Assembly (NCBI GenBank): GCA_002483465.1 | Contig: DLHX01000018.1 | Coordinates: forward strand, 70,307-134,306 | DNA: 64,000 bases | Source: Micavibrio sp. UBA7657 | GTDB lineage: Bacteria; Pseudomonadota; Alphaproteobacteria; Micavibrionales; Micavibrionaceae | Reading direction: 5' to 3' | Part shown: positions 51,222-59,467 of the stretch, piece by piece | Position numbering within the stretch: position 1 is the stretch's first letter | Layout: each line of letters starts with the position of its first letter | Made by a program: the position numbers and the translations under genes | Notes under the pieces: model-generated | Databases searched by the model: none | What the model was told of the DNA's origin: nothing | The model's input: the letters and a program-made list of their open reading frames with translations, nothing else

Positions 51222-52583
51222 CTAGAAGCGGCCTGTGTAGGGATCCTGTTGCCCGCGCGGCTGGATCGGATAGCCATGCGGCGATGTGTCGCCGATCTGG
51301 TCGCGCGGCAGCGCACGCGAGGGCTGGTAGCCCGGCGGTTTAGGAGATTGTTGGGGCGGTTGATAGGAAGATGGCTGCATTTGCTGGACCGGACGACCGC
51401 CGACAACGAGATCATAAACAAGGTGGTTGCCATCGGTAGGCGATTGATAGCCTGCGAATTTCGGATGGGACAAGGTCATGCCCGCCTGCGCGAGCGCCTG
51501 ACGGAGCATCTGTTCATCGCCACGGAAGGCAAGTTCGACCAGCGCCTCGCGCGGGGAAAGGGATTTCAAAGTCGTGTGCGTGATGGCGTTGACGCGGGCG
51601 AGCGATTGCTGCGTCCGCGCCCATTCCTCGAGGCTGGCGATTTTAACACGCGCGACGACGGCGTTTTTGGTTTCGCCGGGAACTTCACGGATGGTCGAGA
51701 CGACGGTTTTTTCTTTCCAGTTCTGTTTCAAAGCTGCCTGCACTTCGCCGACGGCGCGGTCGAGAAGTTTGGAGAGCGTATCGCCGGGCTGGGATTCAAC
51801 GACCATTTCGCTGACATGTTCGGGCTGGCCGCGGTCGGTACGGTAAAGGCTGACGGTGATGGCACCACCATTCGCTTCATCGCTTTCGGTCGCGCGGGCG
51901 AGATTGCCGTCCGGCGCGGCGACGGCGATGACGGCGTCACCAGCGTCATAACGTTTCAGGAGGGCCGCCAGTTTCGAGGGGTTATAACTGAAGACATCGT
52001 CGTCGCCGATGTCGCTGACGTCTTCCAAATCGCCCATCGGGACGATGACCGGGACCAGAGCGCCGCCCGCACCGCCGGTACGGTTCCATGCGCGCATCCA
52101 GCTATTGTAAGGCGACCATAAATAGGTGCGGCCGCCTGCCTGAAAGAACGGCAGAATGACCAAGGGCGCGCTGGAGACGTTCGTATAGGAATTACCCTGA
52201 ACATTCAGGTAGCGCTCAACCGCGCTGGCGCGGAAACGAAACGTATAGGTTCCTATATAGCGGACGCTCGAAAGCTTCTCGGCGGTGACTTCGTAGTCCT
52301 GAACCATGGAGGAAATATTGGCCACATCAGGCGCGGTGAAACCGGCCAGTTCCGATTCGGAGAGCATCCGGCCTGCCAGAACCATAAAGGCATCGGCCTG
52401 GGCCTTGTCGAAGGCCTGGTCGCGGGCGGCCAGGGCACTGTCAGCCGTAACGTCGACCTGGACCCCTTCCACCGTGAAAAGGTCGGCTTGTGCCAGCGCC
52501 GGGACGGCGGGCAGTAAAAAACATGCCAAAATCGCGTAAAGGACTGTACGGATTGCGCGAAAAGTCTTATAGATTGTGGCCAT
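51222..52583 (-). CDS. DUF2066 secreted protein
   Basis: 453 residues with a signal peptide (VLYAILACFLLPAVPALA). The DUF2066 region starts near VEGVQVDVTADSALAARDQA and includes the segment VRYIGTYTFRFRASAVERYL. The last 75 residues are rich in Pro, Gln and Ser (QPSSYQPPQQSPKPPGYQ), probably disordered. Function of the family is unknown. It starts 58 bp from the divergent purM and lies 13 bp before the permease gene. Confidence 0.85.
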   Translation of the reverse strand: MATIYKTFRAIRTVLYAILACFLLPAVPALAQADLFTVEGVQVDVTADSALAARDQAFDKAQADAFMVLAGRMLSESELAGFTAPDVANISSMVQDYEVTAEKLSSVRYIGTYTFRFRASAVERYLNVQGNSYTNVSSAPLVILPFFQAGGRTYLWSPYNSWMRAWNRTGGAGGALVPVIVPMGDLEDVSDIGDDDVFSYNPSKLAALLKRYDAGDAVIAVAAPDGNLARATESDEANGGAITVSLYRTDRGQPEHVSEMVVESQPGDTLSKLLDRAVGEVQAALKQNWKEKTVVSTIREVPGETKNAVVARVKIASLEEWARTQQSLARVNAITHTTLKSLSPREALVELAFRGDEQMLRQALAQAGMTLSHPKFAGYQSPTDGNHLVYDLVVGGRPVQQMQPSSYQPPQQSPKPPGYQPSRALPRDQIGDTSPHGYPIQPRGQQDPYTGRF

Positions 52584-52641
52584 CGGACATCCTGTTAGGG
52601 GTGGAATGATGGTTATAACTCCCCCACACTAAAGATGCAAA

Positions 52642-53724
52642 ATGAAAGAAAGCGCATACAAACAAGCCGGAGTTGATATTGACGCGGCAGACGAGCTGAT
52701 AGAGCGGATCAAGCCCCATATCAGGAAGACCAACCGCAGCGGCGTCGTTTCCGGCATCGGCGGTTTCGGCGCGTTGTTCGATCTCAAGAGTACGGGTTTC
52801 AAGGACCCGGTTCTCGTCTCGTCGACAGACGGCGTCGGCACAAAGATAAAAATCGCGATAGATACCAATACTCATGACACTATCGGTATCGACTGCGTCG
52901 CGATGTGCGTGAACGACATCGTTGTACAGGGGGCTGAGCCGCTGTTCTTTCTTGATTACTTCGCAACAGGCAAGCTGGAAAATGATGTTGCGGAAAAGGT
53001 TATCGCCGGCGTCGCGGCCGGATGCCTTCAGGCGGGGTGCGCACTTATTGGCGGCGAAACGGCCGAGATGCCAGGTCTTTATGCGCCGGGGGATTACGAC
53101 CTTGCCGGATTCGCCGTTGGCGCCGTCGAGCGCGATGGCGTGATCGACGGAAAGAACATCAAGGAGGGCGACGTTATTCTTGGGCTGGCGTCCAGTGGGG
53201 TTCATTCGAATGGCTATTCTTTGGTCCGGAGAATTATTAGCACGACACAGGGTTATACGTATGAAGGCAAGGCACCCTTTGGATCGGGCTCAATGAAGGA
53301 CGCGGTGTTGACACCCACCAGAATCTACGTGAAACCGGCGCTGGAAGCCATGAAAATCAAGGACTCCAGCGGACAATCCTCAATAAAAGGAATGGCTCAT
53401 ATTACGGGCGGCGGCCTGTATGAAAACATCCCGCGGATTTTGCCGGATGATGCATGCGCCCATCTCGATGCGAAGGCGTGGGAGTTTCTGCCGGTGTTCA
53501 GATGGCTATTGCAGGCCGGGCGCATTGAACCGGCGGATATGGCACGGACACTGAATTGCGGTATCGGACTGGTCGTCGTCGTCGAGCCCACGCAGGCCGA
53601 CGCGGTTAAAAAATCGTTCGAGAAATCGGGCGAGACGGTTTCGATCATCGGCAAAATTACGAAGCGCTCTAAAGACTTTGCGGACGCCGCAGTCATCATA
53701 GACAATCTGGACACATGGCAATAA
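52642..53724 (+). CDS. purM: Phosphoribosylformylglycinamidine cyclo-ligase
   Basis: 360 residues; closes the imidazole ring to AIR in purine synthesis. Motifs are SGIGGFGALFDL, VSSTDGVGTKIKIAID, CVAMCVNDIVVQGAEPLFFLDY, ALIGGETAEMPGLYAPGDYD and GLASSGVHSNGYSLVR. It overlaps purN by 10 bp, forming a purMN operon. A TATAAC hexamer at 52614-52619 may be the -10 element; the promoter lies in the 58-bp gap to the DUF2066 gene. Confidence 0.97.
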   Translation: MKESAYKQAGVDIDAADELIERIKPHIRKTNRSGVVSGIGGFGALFDLKSTGFKDPVLVSSTDGVGTKIKIAIDTNTHDTIGIDCVAMCVNDIVVQGAEPLFFLDYFATGKLENDVAEKVIAGVAAGCLQAGCALIGGETAEMPGLYAPGDYDLAGFAVGAVERDGVIDGKNIKEGDVILGLASSGVHSNGYSLVRRIISTTQGYTYEGKAPFGSGSMKDAVLTPTRIYVKPALEAMKIKDSSGQSSIKGMAHITGGGLYENIPRILPDDACAHLDAKAWEFLPVFRWLLQAGRIEPADMARTLNCGIGLVVVVEPTQADAVKKSFEKSGETVSIIGKITKRSKDFADAAVIIDNLDTWQ

Positions 53725-54326
53725 AGAAGATCAACCTTGCGGTTTTGATTTCCGGCAGCGGAAGCAATCTCCAGGCGTTGATTGATGCGTGCGCGGCGCC
53801 GGATTATCCAGCGAAAATCAGTGTGGCTATTTCAAACAAGCCGGGTGCGTTCGGACTGCAGCGCGCAGAAAAGGCGGGCATTCCCGTCGAAACAGTCGAT
53901 CATACGAAATATGCGAACCGGGGCGATTTCGAAAATGTCCTGCATAATGTTCTGGGCAAATATAATGTCGATTTGATCTGCCTCGCCGGTTTTATGAGAA
54001 TCCTGACGCCGGACTTCATCGCGAAATGGGAAGGCAAGATTATAAACACGCACCCTGCCCTGCTGCCCAAACATGGGGGCAAGGGTATGTATGGCGAGCA
54101 TGTGCACAAGGCGGTGTTAGCCGCCGGAGACAAAGAGAGTGGCGTGACCATTCATTATGTGATCCCCGATGTGGACCGGGGTGAAATCATCCTGCAAAAA
54201 CGCGTAAAGGTTGAGCCGGGCGACACGCATGAGGCCTTGGCCAAGCGTGTCCTAGCGGAGGAGCACAAGGCTTATGCAGAGGCCGTGCGGATGATTGCAG
54301 AAAAAAACTTGAAAAAAACCGCCTGA
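53715..54326 (+). CDS. purN: Phosphoribosylglycinamide formyltransferase
   Basis: 203 residues; transfers a formyl group from 10-formyltetrahydrofolate to GAR. The phosphate loop VLISGSGSNLQALIDAC is N-terminal; the catalytic Asn-His-Asp set is in INTHPALLPKHGGKGMYGEHV and DVDRGEIILQ. Length and motifs are standard. A small membrane protein gene follows 37 bp later. Confidence 0.97.
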   Translation: MAIKKINLAVLISGSGSNLQALIDACAAPDYPAKISVAISNKPGAFGLQRAEKAGIPVETVDHTKYANRGDFENVLHNVLGKYNVDLICLAGFMRILTPDFIAKWEGKIINTHPALLPKHGGKGMYGEHVHKAVLAAGDKESGVTIHYVIPDVDRGEIILQKRVKVEPGDTHEALAKRVLAEEHKAYAEAVRMIAEKNLKKTA

Positions 54327-54363
54327 GCGCTATCAATTAACAGAAGAGAATGGAGATTTATTC

Positions 54364-54513
54364 ATGGCCCAGCACACCCCCGTCGAGGCAGACCCCAAGG
54401 AAATCCAGCGCGCGCAGGAGACATGGCATAACGCCACAAAGGCCGGAAAATGGGGCATTGTCGCCGCTGTTATTATCCTGGTTGGGCTGGCGCTTCTTTT
54501 CATAGATTTCTAA
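54364..54513 (+). CDS. Small membrane protein resembling aa3 oxidase subunit IV
   Basis: 49 residues: a polar start ending RAQETWHNATKAGKWG, then one membrane helix (IVAAVIILVGLALLFIDF). The short polar part with an E-TW motif followed by a Lys-Trp/Tyr-Gly turn and a single helix is the pattern of the bacterial aa3-type cytochrome c oxidase subunit IV (COX4_pro_2), but no oxidase genes are near. GGAG lies nine bases before the ATG, supporting a real gene. It may be co-transcribed with purN. Confidence 0.6.
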   Translation: MAQHTPVEADPKEIQRAQETWHNATKAGKWGIVAAVIILVGLALLFIDF

Positions 54514-54575
54514 AAACTTAACCACTTTCATACAAAAGTTAATTATAATGGCGAAGGGGAGTTTTCCGTTTCGCC

Positions 54576-57500
54576 ATGTCACCTATACCCATGCCAAATT
54601 TAAGAATTCTGACCTTTGCCCTGCTGGCGCTGGCGGCGCTGCTTATGGCATGGCCGGTTTCGGCGCAGATCACGCGCACGGCGCGGATCGAGCTCGGCGA
54701 AAACACCAAAGAGCTTAATTTCGGCGCGGACGTTTATATCACGTACGATAAAGAAAAAAGGCTGAACGAGCAGATCGTCGCCACCCGCCATGAAAACAAT
54801 CTGCGCGGCGCGCGGCAGGATTCCGACATCATCAATCTTGGTGTCGATCCCGGTCCGACATGGCTGGTGTTTTCCATCACGAACAATTCGAAACAGGAAG
54901 AATGGATTTTAGATTTCGGGATGTTCACCGAAGGCCGGATGGGCAAGGTGAAAAAGCTGGTCGTCAAAAACCACACGCGCGATGAAACATTTGTCCGCGC
55001 GATGCGCGAAGACGACAAGCCGGAGTCGCTCGGCAAATCGCTGAGAGGCACCGGAATTCCGGTCAAGACAAGCATCCAAAAGTCTGAGCTTTTTGTCGTT
55101 TACATCGAGACCGAAGGAAACCTGCCGGCCACATTCGTGCCCAAGCTGACGAGCGAGCATGAGCAGATGAACGGGTTCTCGGCATCGAAGATCACCGCGT
55201 GGGTGCTTATTGCCTTCTTTATCGCCGCCGCGACATTCTTCGCTGCTGCGGCGTATCTTGAGAAAAAACCGACCTTCGGCCTTTTTTCAGCTTATTACGC
55301 CATGAACATGATTATGTTCGTGCTGCTGCTGGTGGTGTTCTTTATTCCTTTTTCGCCGGGCGGTTATATCGCCGCGCTTTTATACCCGGCCTGTTTCCTG
55401 ATCGGCATCGTGATGACATGGATGTTCCTGGACATATCGGCTGAGGATTACAGCGACAATGCCGTCGTTCTTTCGCTTGGCTCGTTCATTGTCGTCAGCT
55501 CCCTGATCGCCGCCGTCCTACCGGACCGCTCGACGATTTTCAATGAGCTTTTGACATTCCTGCCCTGCACGATCGGCATGCTGGCGCTTGCGGCGCTGGC
55601 GTTCAGCCACGCACAGAACGGAAAATTCGCGGCATATTACCTGGCCAGCGGATGGGTGATGGCATTTTTCGGCAGCTTGCTGACCCTGCTCTCCGGCGCG
55701 CAGATTTTCGGCAGTAACGTGGTACTTCTGAATGCCTACTGGATTTCACTGGTCCCGCAGGCGCTGTTTTTTGCCGGCGGGTTTTCGAAGAAAATCCTGG
55801 AAATGCGCGAAGCGGAGCGTGTGGCTTTTTCGCGCGAGAACCGCGCAGCGCAGTCATTGGCAAGGCTCAAGCAATCAAAGGAAACGGCCGACCAGGCGAG
55901 ATTGCTGCGCGTCATCGAGCGCGAGCGTGAATTGATGGCTGAACTGCGCGAGCAGGAAATGCAACGCACGGAAGAGATGCGCCGCGCCAAGGAAATGGCC
56001 GACCATGCCAACCGCGCGAAATCGGCGTTCCTTGCGGTCGTCAGCCACGAAATCCGCACGCCCATGACGGGCATCATGGGGATTTTGCGTTTGTTCAGGG
56101 ACACCAAGCTTTCGAAAGAGCAAAGCGATTACCTGCTGACGATCCAGAAATCCGGCGATACGATGATGGTGCTGCTGAACGACATTCTCGATTTCGAGAA
56201 AATCGAGAGCGGCAACATGGAACTTGAAGAGATCGATTTCGACCTGCCGAAACTGGTGCAGGGCGTCGTGACATTGATGGCGGGACATGCCGCCGACCGC
56301 AACGTTATGCTGCATAGCGATGTTCCGGCGGATTTCCCTGTCGCATTGATGGGCGACCCAACGCGTTTGCGGCAAGTCCTGCTGAACCTCGTCAATAACG
56401 CGATCAAGTTCACCGAGAACGGCAACGTCACCATTCGCCTGCGCGCCACACGGCTCGAAAACAAAAAGGATGGCGTGAAAGGCAATTACGAGATTTACAT
56501 GGCCGTTGAAGATACCGGCATCGGGATATCGGAAAAAGCGCAGGAAAAACTATTCACCCCGTTCGAGCAGGCCGACGCATCGGTCTCGCGCAAATATGGC
56601 GGCACGGGTTTAGGACTGGCGATTTGCCGCAAGCTCGTCACCGCGATGGGCGGCACAATCAGCCTGTCGAGCCAAATCGGCGTCGGCAGCACGTTCTTCT
56701 TCTCGTTACTCATGAAAGAAGGAAGCGCGGATGCGAGCGAAGAGACCACACTGGAAGACTACGCCACGCAGGATCCGGTGCCGTCAGGTCCGCCACTAAG
56801 ACTGCTTGTAGTCGAGGACAACGAGATCAACAGGAAGGTTCTTCAGAATTTCCTGGAGAAGCAGCATCATATGGTGTCGCTGGCGGATAGCGGCGAAATG
56901 GGCCTCGATATTTTCGGACGGAGCGAATTCGACGCGGTGTTCATGGATATCAATCTGAGCGGCATGAGCGGCGTCGAAACTGCGAAAATTATACGCATGA
57001 TGCCGGACAAGCGCATGGCGGAGACGCCGATGATTGCATTGACAGGTAATGTCGATGAAGAGGATGTGAAGTCATTCTACCGCGCGGGCTTTAATGCCGT
57101 CATGGCCAAGCCGATCGATTACGATCAGTTGATTCACCTGCTTGGCGAGGTGCGAAAAAACAAGCACGCGCACCCGGATTCAGCGGCCAGCGCTGCGCCA
57201 CCGCCGCGCACCGAGCCGCAGGAAGCCTCGCCGGAAGAAGAAGCCATAGCCATGCCGCCGCCGCAATATGCGCAGGACGACGATACGCACAAAGCCGATG
57301 AAGAACTCACGCCGCTCCATAAATTCCTGCAGGAACAGGAAACAGCCCCGGCAGAGAAAATGGATTTCAGCGCTGTGTTCGATGTGAAAATGCTGGATGG
57401 CTTGCTGCGCTCGCTCGGCAGGGACCAGATCATAGAACTTCTCGACGGCTTCATACAAAAGACCGATGAAATCGTCGCGGCGCTGACGGCGGCTTCAGAA

Positions 57501-57707
57501 AAGGGCGACAATGTTGCGGCTCATGAAAGCGCACATGAACTACGCGGCATGGCGGCCAATTTCGGGATGAAAGAGCTGGCGGCGATTGCGGCGGTCATAG
57601 AAAAAGCGATGCATAATAACCAGCCGGAAAAGGCAGCGCCTGAGATCGAGAAACTGCCGGAGGCCGCGGAGCGGACCAAGGCGGCGATCAGATCATGGTT
57701 AAGCTAG
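54576..57707 (+). CDS. 7TMR-DISM hybrid histidine kinase with REC and Hpt
   Basis: 1043 residues. A signal peptide (RILTFALLALAALLMAWPVSA) precedes a periplasmic sensor domain of DISMED2 type (about 30-205), seven membrane segments (about 208-405) and a coiled coil. Kinase His491 lies in FLAVVSHEIRTPMTGIMG. The ATPase domain has NLVNNAIKFTENG, DTGIGIS and GGTGLGLAICRKL. A receiver has Asp791 in AVFMDINLSGMSG, and the C-terminal Hpt domain has His987 in ESAHELRGMA. DISM sensors are thought to bind carbohydrates or other small ligands. A later start at 54591 is possible. It converges on ndk with a 4-bp gap. Confidence 0.93.
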   Translation: MSPIPMPNLRILTFALLALAALLMAWPVSAQITRTARIELGENTKELNFGADVYITYDKEKRLNEQIVATRHENNLRGARQDSDIINLGVDPGPTWLVFSITNNSKQEEWILDFGMFTEGRMGKVKKLVVKNHTRDETFVRAMREDDKPESLGKSLRGTGIPVKTSIQKSELFVVYIETEGNLPATFVPKLTSEHEQMNGFSASKITAWVLIAFFIAAATFFAAAAYLEKKPTFGLFSAYYAMNMIMFVLLLVVFFIPFSPGGYIAALLYPACFLIGIVMTWMFLDISAEDYSDNAVVLSLGSFIVVSSLIAAVLPDRSTIFNELLTFLPCTIGMLALAALAFSHAQNGKFAAYYLASGWVMAFFGSLLTLLSGAQIFGSNVVLLNAYWISLVPQALFFAGGFSKKILEMREAERVAFSRENRAAQSLARLKQSKETADQARLLRVIERERELMAELREQEMQRTEEMRRAKEMADHANRAKSAFLAVVSHEIRTPMTGIMGILRLFRDTKLSKEQSDYLLTIQKSGDTMMVLLNDILDFEKIESGNMELEEIDFDLPKLVQGVVTLMAGHAADRNVMLHSDVPADFPVALMGDPTRLRQVLLNLVNNAIKFTENGNVTIRLRATRLENKKDGVKGNYEIYMAVEDTGIGISEKAQEKLFTPFEQADASVSRKYGGTGLGLAICRKLVTAMGGTISLSSQIGVGSTFFFSLLMKEGSADASEETTLEDYATQDPVPSGPPLRLLVVEDNEINRKVLQNFLEKQHHMVSLADSGEMGLDIFGRSEFDAVFMDINLSGMSGVETAKIIRMMPDKRMAETPMIALTGNVDEEDVKSFYRAGFNAVMAKPIDYDQLIHLLGEVRKNKHAHPDSAASAAPPPRTEPQEASPEEEAIAMPPPQYAQDDDTHKADEELTPLHKFLQEQETAPAEKMDFSAVFDVKMLDGLLRSLGRDQIIELLDGFIQKTDEIVAALTAASEKGDNVAAHESAHELRGMAANFGMKELAAIAAVIEKAMHNNQPEKAAPEIEKLPEAAERTKAAIRSWLS

Positions 57708-57711
57708 AAGC

Positions 57712-58134
57712 TTAGCCGACGATTTCTTCAGATTTAAAGAAATAAGCGATTTCGGTTTTCGCGTTCTCAAGGCTGTCAGAGCCGTGAATGGAATTTTCAC
57801 CGATGTTGAGCGCGAAGTCTTTCCTGATGGTGCCGGGGGCGGCCTCAGCAGGGTTGGTTGCGCCCATGACTTCGCGGTTTTTCGCGACAGCATTGGCGCC
57901 CTCAAGAACCTGGACTACGACGGGTTCGGAGCTCATGAATTCGGTCAACTCGCCGAAGAAGGGGCGCGCCTTGTGCACGGCATAGAAGCCTTCGGCCTGG
58001 GCTTTGGACATATGGATGCGCTTCTGGGCGACGATGCGAAGGCCGGCAGCTTCGAGTTTCGCGTTAATCGCGCCGGTCAGGTTGCGGCGGGTGGCATCGG
58101 GCTTGATGATTGAAAATGTGCGTTCCTGCGCCAT
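57712..58134 (-). CDS. ndk: Nucleoside diphosphate kinase
   Basis: 140 residues; balances NTP and dNTP pools. Motifs are FSIIKPDATRRNLTG, the active-site histidine in NSIHGSDSLENAKTE, and GATNPAEAAPGTIRKDF. ATG 58134 gives the family start MAQERTF, with GAGGA about ten bases upstream; a longer frame is spurious. The divergent orphan gene lies 255 bp away. Confidence 0.97.
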   Translation of the reverse strand: MAQERTFSIIKPDATRRNLTGAINAKLEAAGLRIVAQKRIHMSKAQAEGFYAVHKARPFFGELTEFMSSEPVVVQVLEGANAVAKNREVMGATNPAEAAPGTIRKDFALNIGENSIHGSDSLENAKTEIAYFFKSEEIVG

Positions 58135-58389
58135 GGTTTGGGTCCTCAATAGGGTCAAATCGTTTCGTGGATGCGTTATATATAGGCCCCGCCCCGGCAA
58201 CGCAACCCCCTGCCTGCCCCTTAAGGAAACCCCCTCATTTTTGCATTATGTTAAATTTTCTGGTAGGGTGTCAGTGTTTCCTGGGGAGCGAATCTCTTGA
58301 AATAAAGTTTTCCCCTTGAATCAAACAGGGTTTTATTGTTGCCTTAAACAAGGGAAAAGTACTTTTATAAGTACAATAAAGATAAAAAA
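58135..58389. other. A+T-rich divergent gap between ndk and an orphan gene
   Basis: The 255 bp become A+T-rich toward the orphan gene. Promoters for both directions must lie here, but I cannot place clear -35/-10 pairs. No further reading frame or RNA is convincing. Confidence 0.5.
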
Positions 58390-59460
58390 ATGACATTGGC
58401 TGGGAAAAAATTCGCGACTGCTGTTGCAGAACCGTACGACTATAAAAAGGGTTGGGACAAGCTTGAACAGCCTGATCCCGATTTCAGCGCACGCGATTAC
58501 ATAGAACTTGCAAAGCATGCGGCCCCCGGCTTTTCTCAAAAAGCCCGGGACTTTTGCGATGAAAACGGTTTATCTTTTGTTGAAATTCCACACAGCATTT
58601 TTGCGGACGCGTATGAAAAAGGAACAATTCCTTTCCGCCAATGGCTCAACAATTATTGCGAACGCAACCACCTTCCCAAAAATGCCCAGATCGCAATTAT
58701 CGGGCCGCGCATAAAATCACTTGAATCCGCCGAAAGGAAACAGGGCGATAAAGATAAAAAGCCCAGTCAGAATGCCGATTATCTCGGCATCATGATGGTT
58801 ACGCTTAAAAGCGGCACGCCAGTCAAAGGCTACAAAGATAAAAAAGATCTTGCTCTCCTGGCAAAGGTGGTCGATGCGATTGAAAATGATCCCAGATCAC
58901 TTGCCAGAAAGAATTCCTATTGGAGGCCCAATGAAGTCACCGGCTTCCGTGACCATAAATCCATTTGGCAGGAAGACATAACGAGCGGAGCATTCAAAGA
59001 CTGGGCGATACATGGCGAGGTTAAAGTCGAAGATGAAAGCCAGATGGATGTCGACAGGCAAACCAGAAACCAGATTATTGCGCTCAGCAGAAAAACCGGA
59101 ACATGGCTTTCGACCCTGCATTCCTCTGTTGCATACGATTCAAATATCACCGGGCAATCAAGACGCGCGAAAGAGCGGAGCGATTTTACAACCCGCGTCG
59201 GCATTCAAATTTATAACAGGGTTTTTGCGGATAACGGGTTTGACCGTTTGATGGATCCTGCTTTGGTGCATGAATATACCCCGATGAGTCATGAAGAAAT
59301 AATAAGAATGATTTTGGATGAGGGACCAAAAAATTCCAACACGCATGGACAGGTTCAACATTTAATTACAGGTGTAATGAATTCCGGCATGCTGCAAGCA
59401 GCCGGTAAAACATATCGCATCCCGGCTCAACTTCCCGAACATGCAGTAGTCCTGCATTAA
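58390..59460 (+). CDS. Orphan protein with RelA/SpoT-like nucleotidyltransferase motifs
   Basis: 356 residues, not a recognised family. A set of motifs occurs in the order of (p)ppGpp synthetases: GPRIKSLESAERK (105-117, compare RxK...SI..K), then Asp130 in DYLGIMMV (compare DLIGIRVV), TGFRDHK (184-190, compare NGYRSLH) and Glu210 in HGEVKVEDE (compare VEIQIRT). Both candidate catalytic acids are thus present. There is no hydrolase (HD), TGS or ACT domain. The N-terminal 95 residues and the C-terminal 125 are unassigned. The gene and its leader look more A+T-rich than their neighbours. A small alarmone synthetase or toxin-like enzyme is possible; this is inference. Confidence 0.5.
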   Translation: MTLAGKKFATAVAEPYDYKKGWDKLEQPDPDFSARDYIELAKHAAPGFSQKARDFCDENGLSFVEIPHSIFADAYEKGTIPFRQWLNNYCERNHLPKNAQIAIIGPRIKSLESAERKQGDKDKKPSQNADYLGIMMVTLKSGTPVKGYKDKKDLALLAKVVDAIENDPRSLARKNSYWRPNEVTGFRDHKSIWQEDITSGAFKDWAIHGEVKVEDESQMDVDRQTRNQIIALSRKTGTWLSTLHSSVAYDSNITGQSRRAKERSDFTTRVGIQIYNRVFADNGFDRLMDPALVHEYTPMSHEEIIRMILDEGPKNSNTHGQVQHLITGVMNSGMLQAAGKTYRIPAQLPEHAVVLH

Positions 59461-59467
59461 TGCGAAC

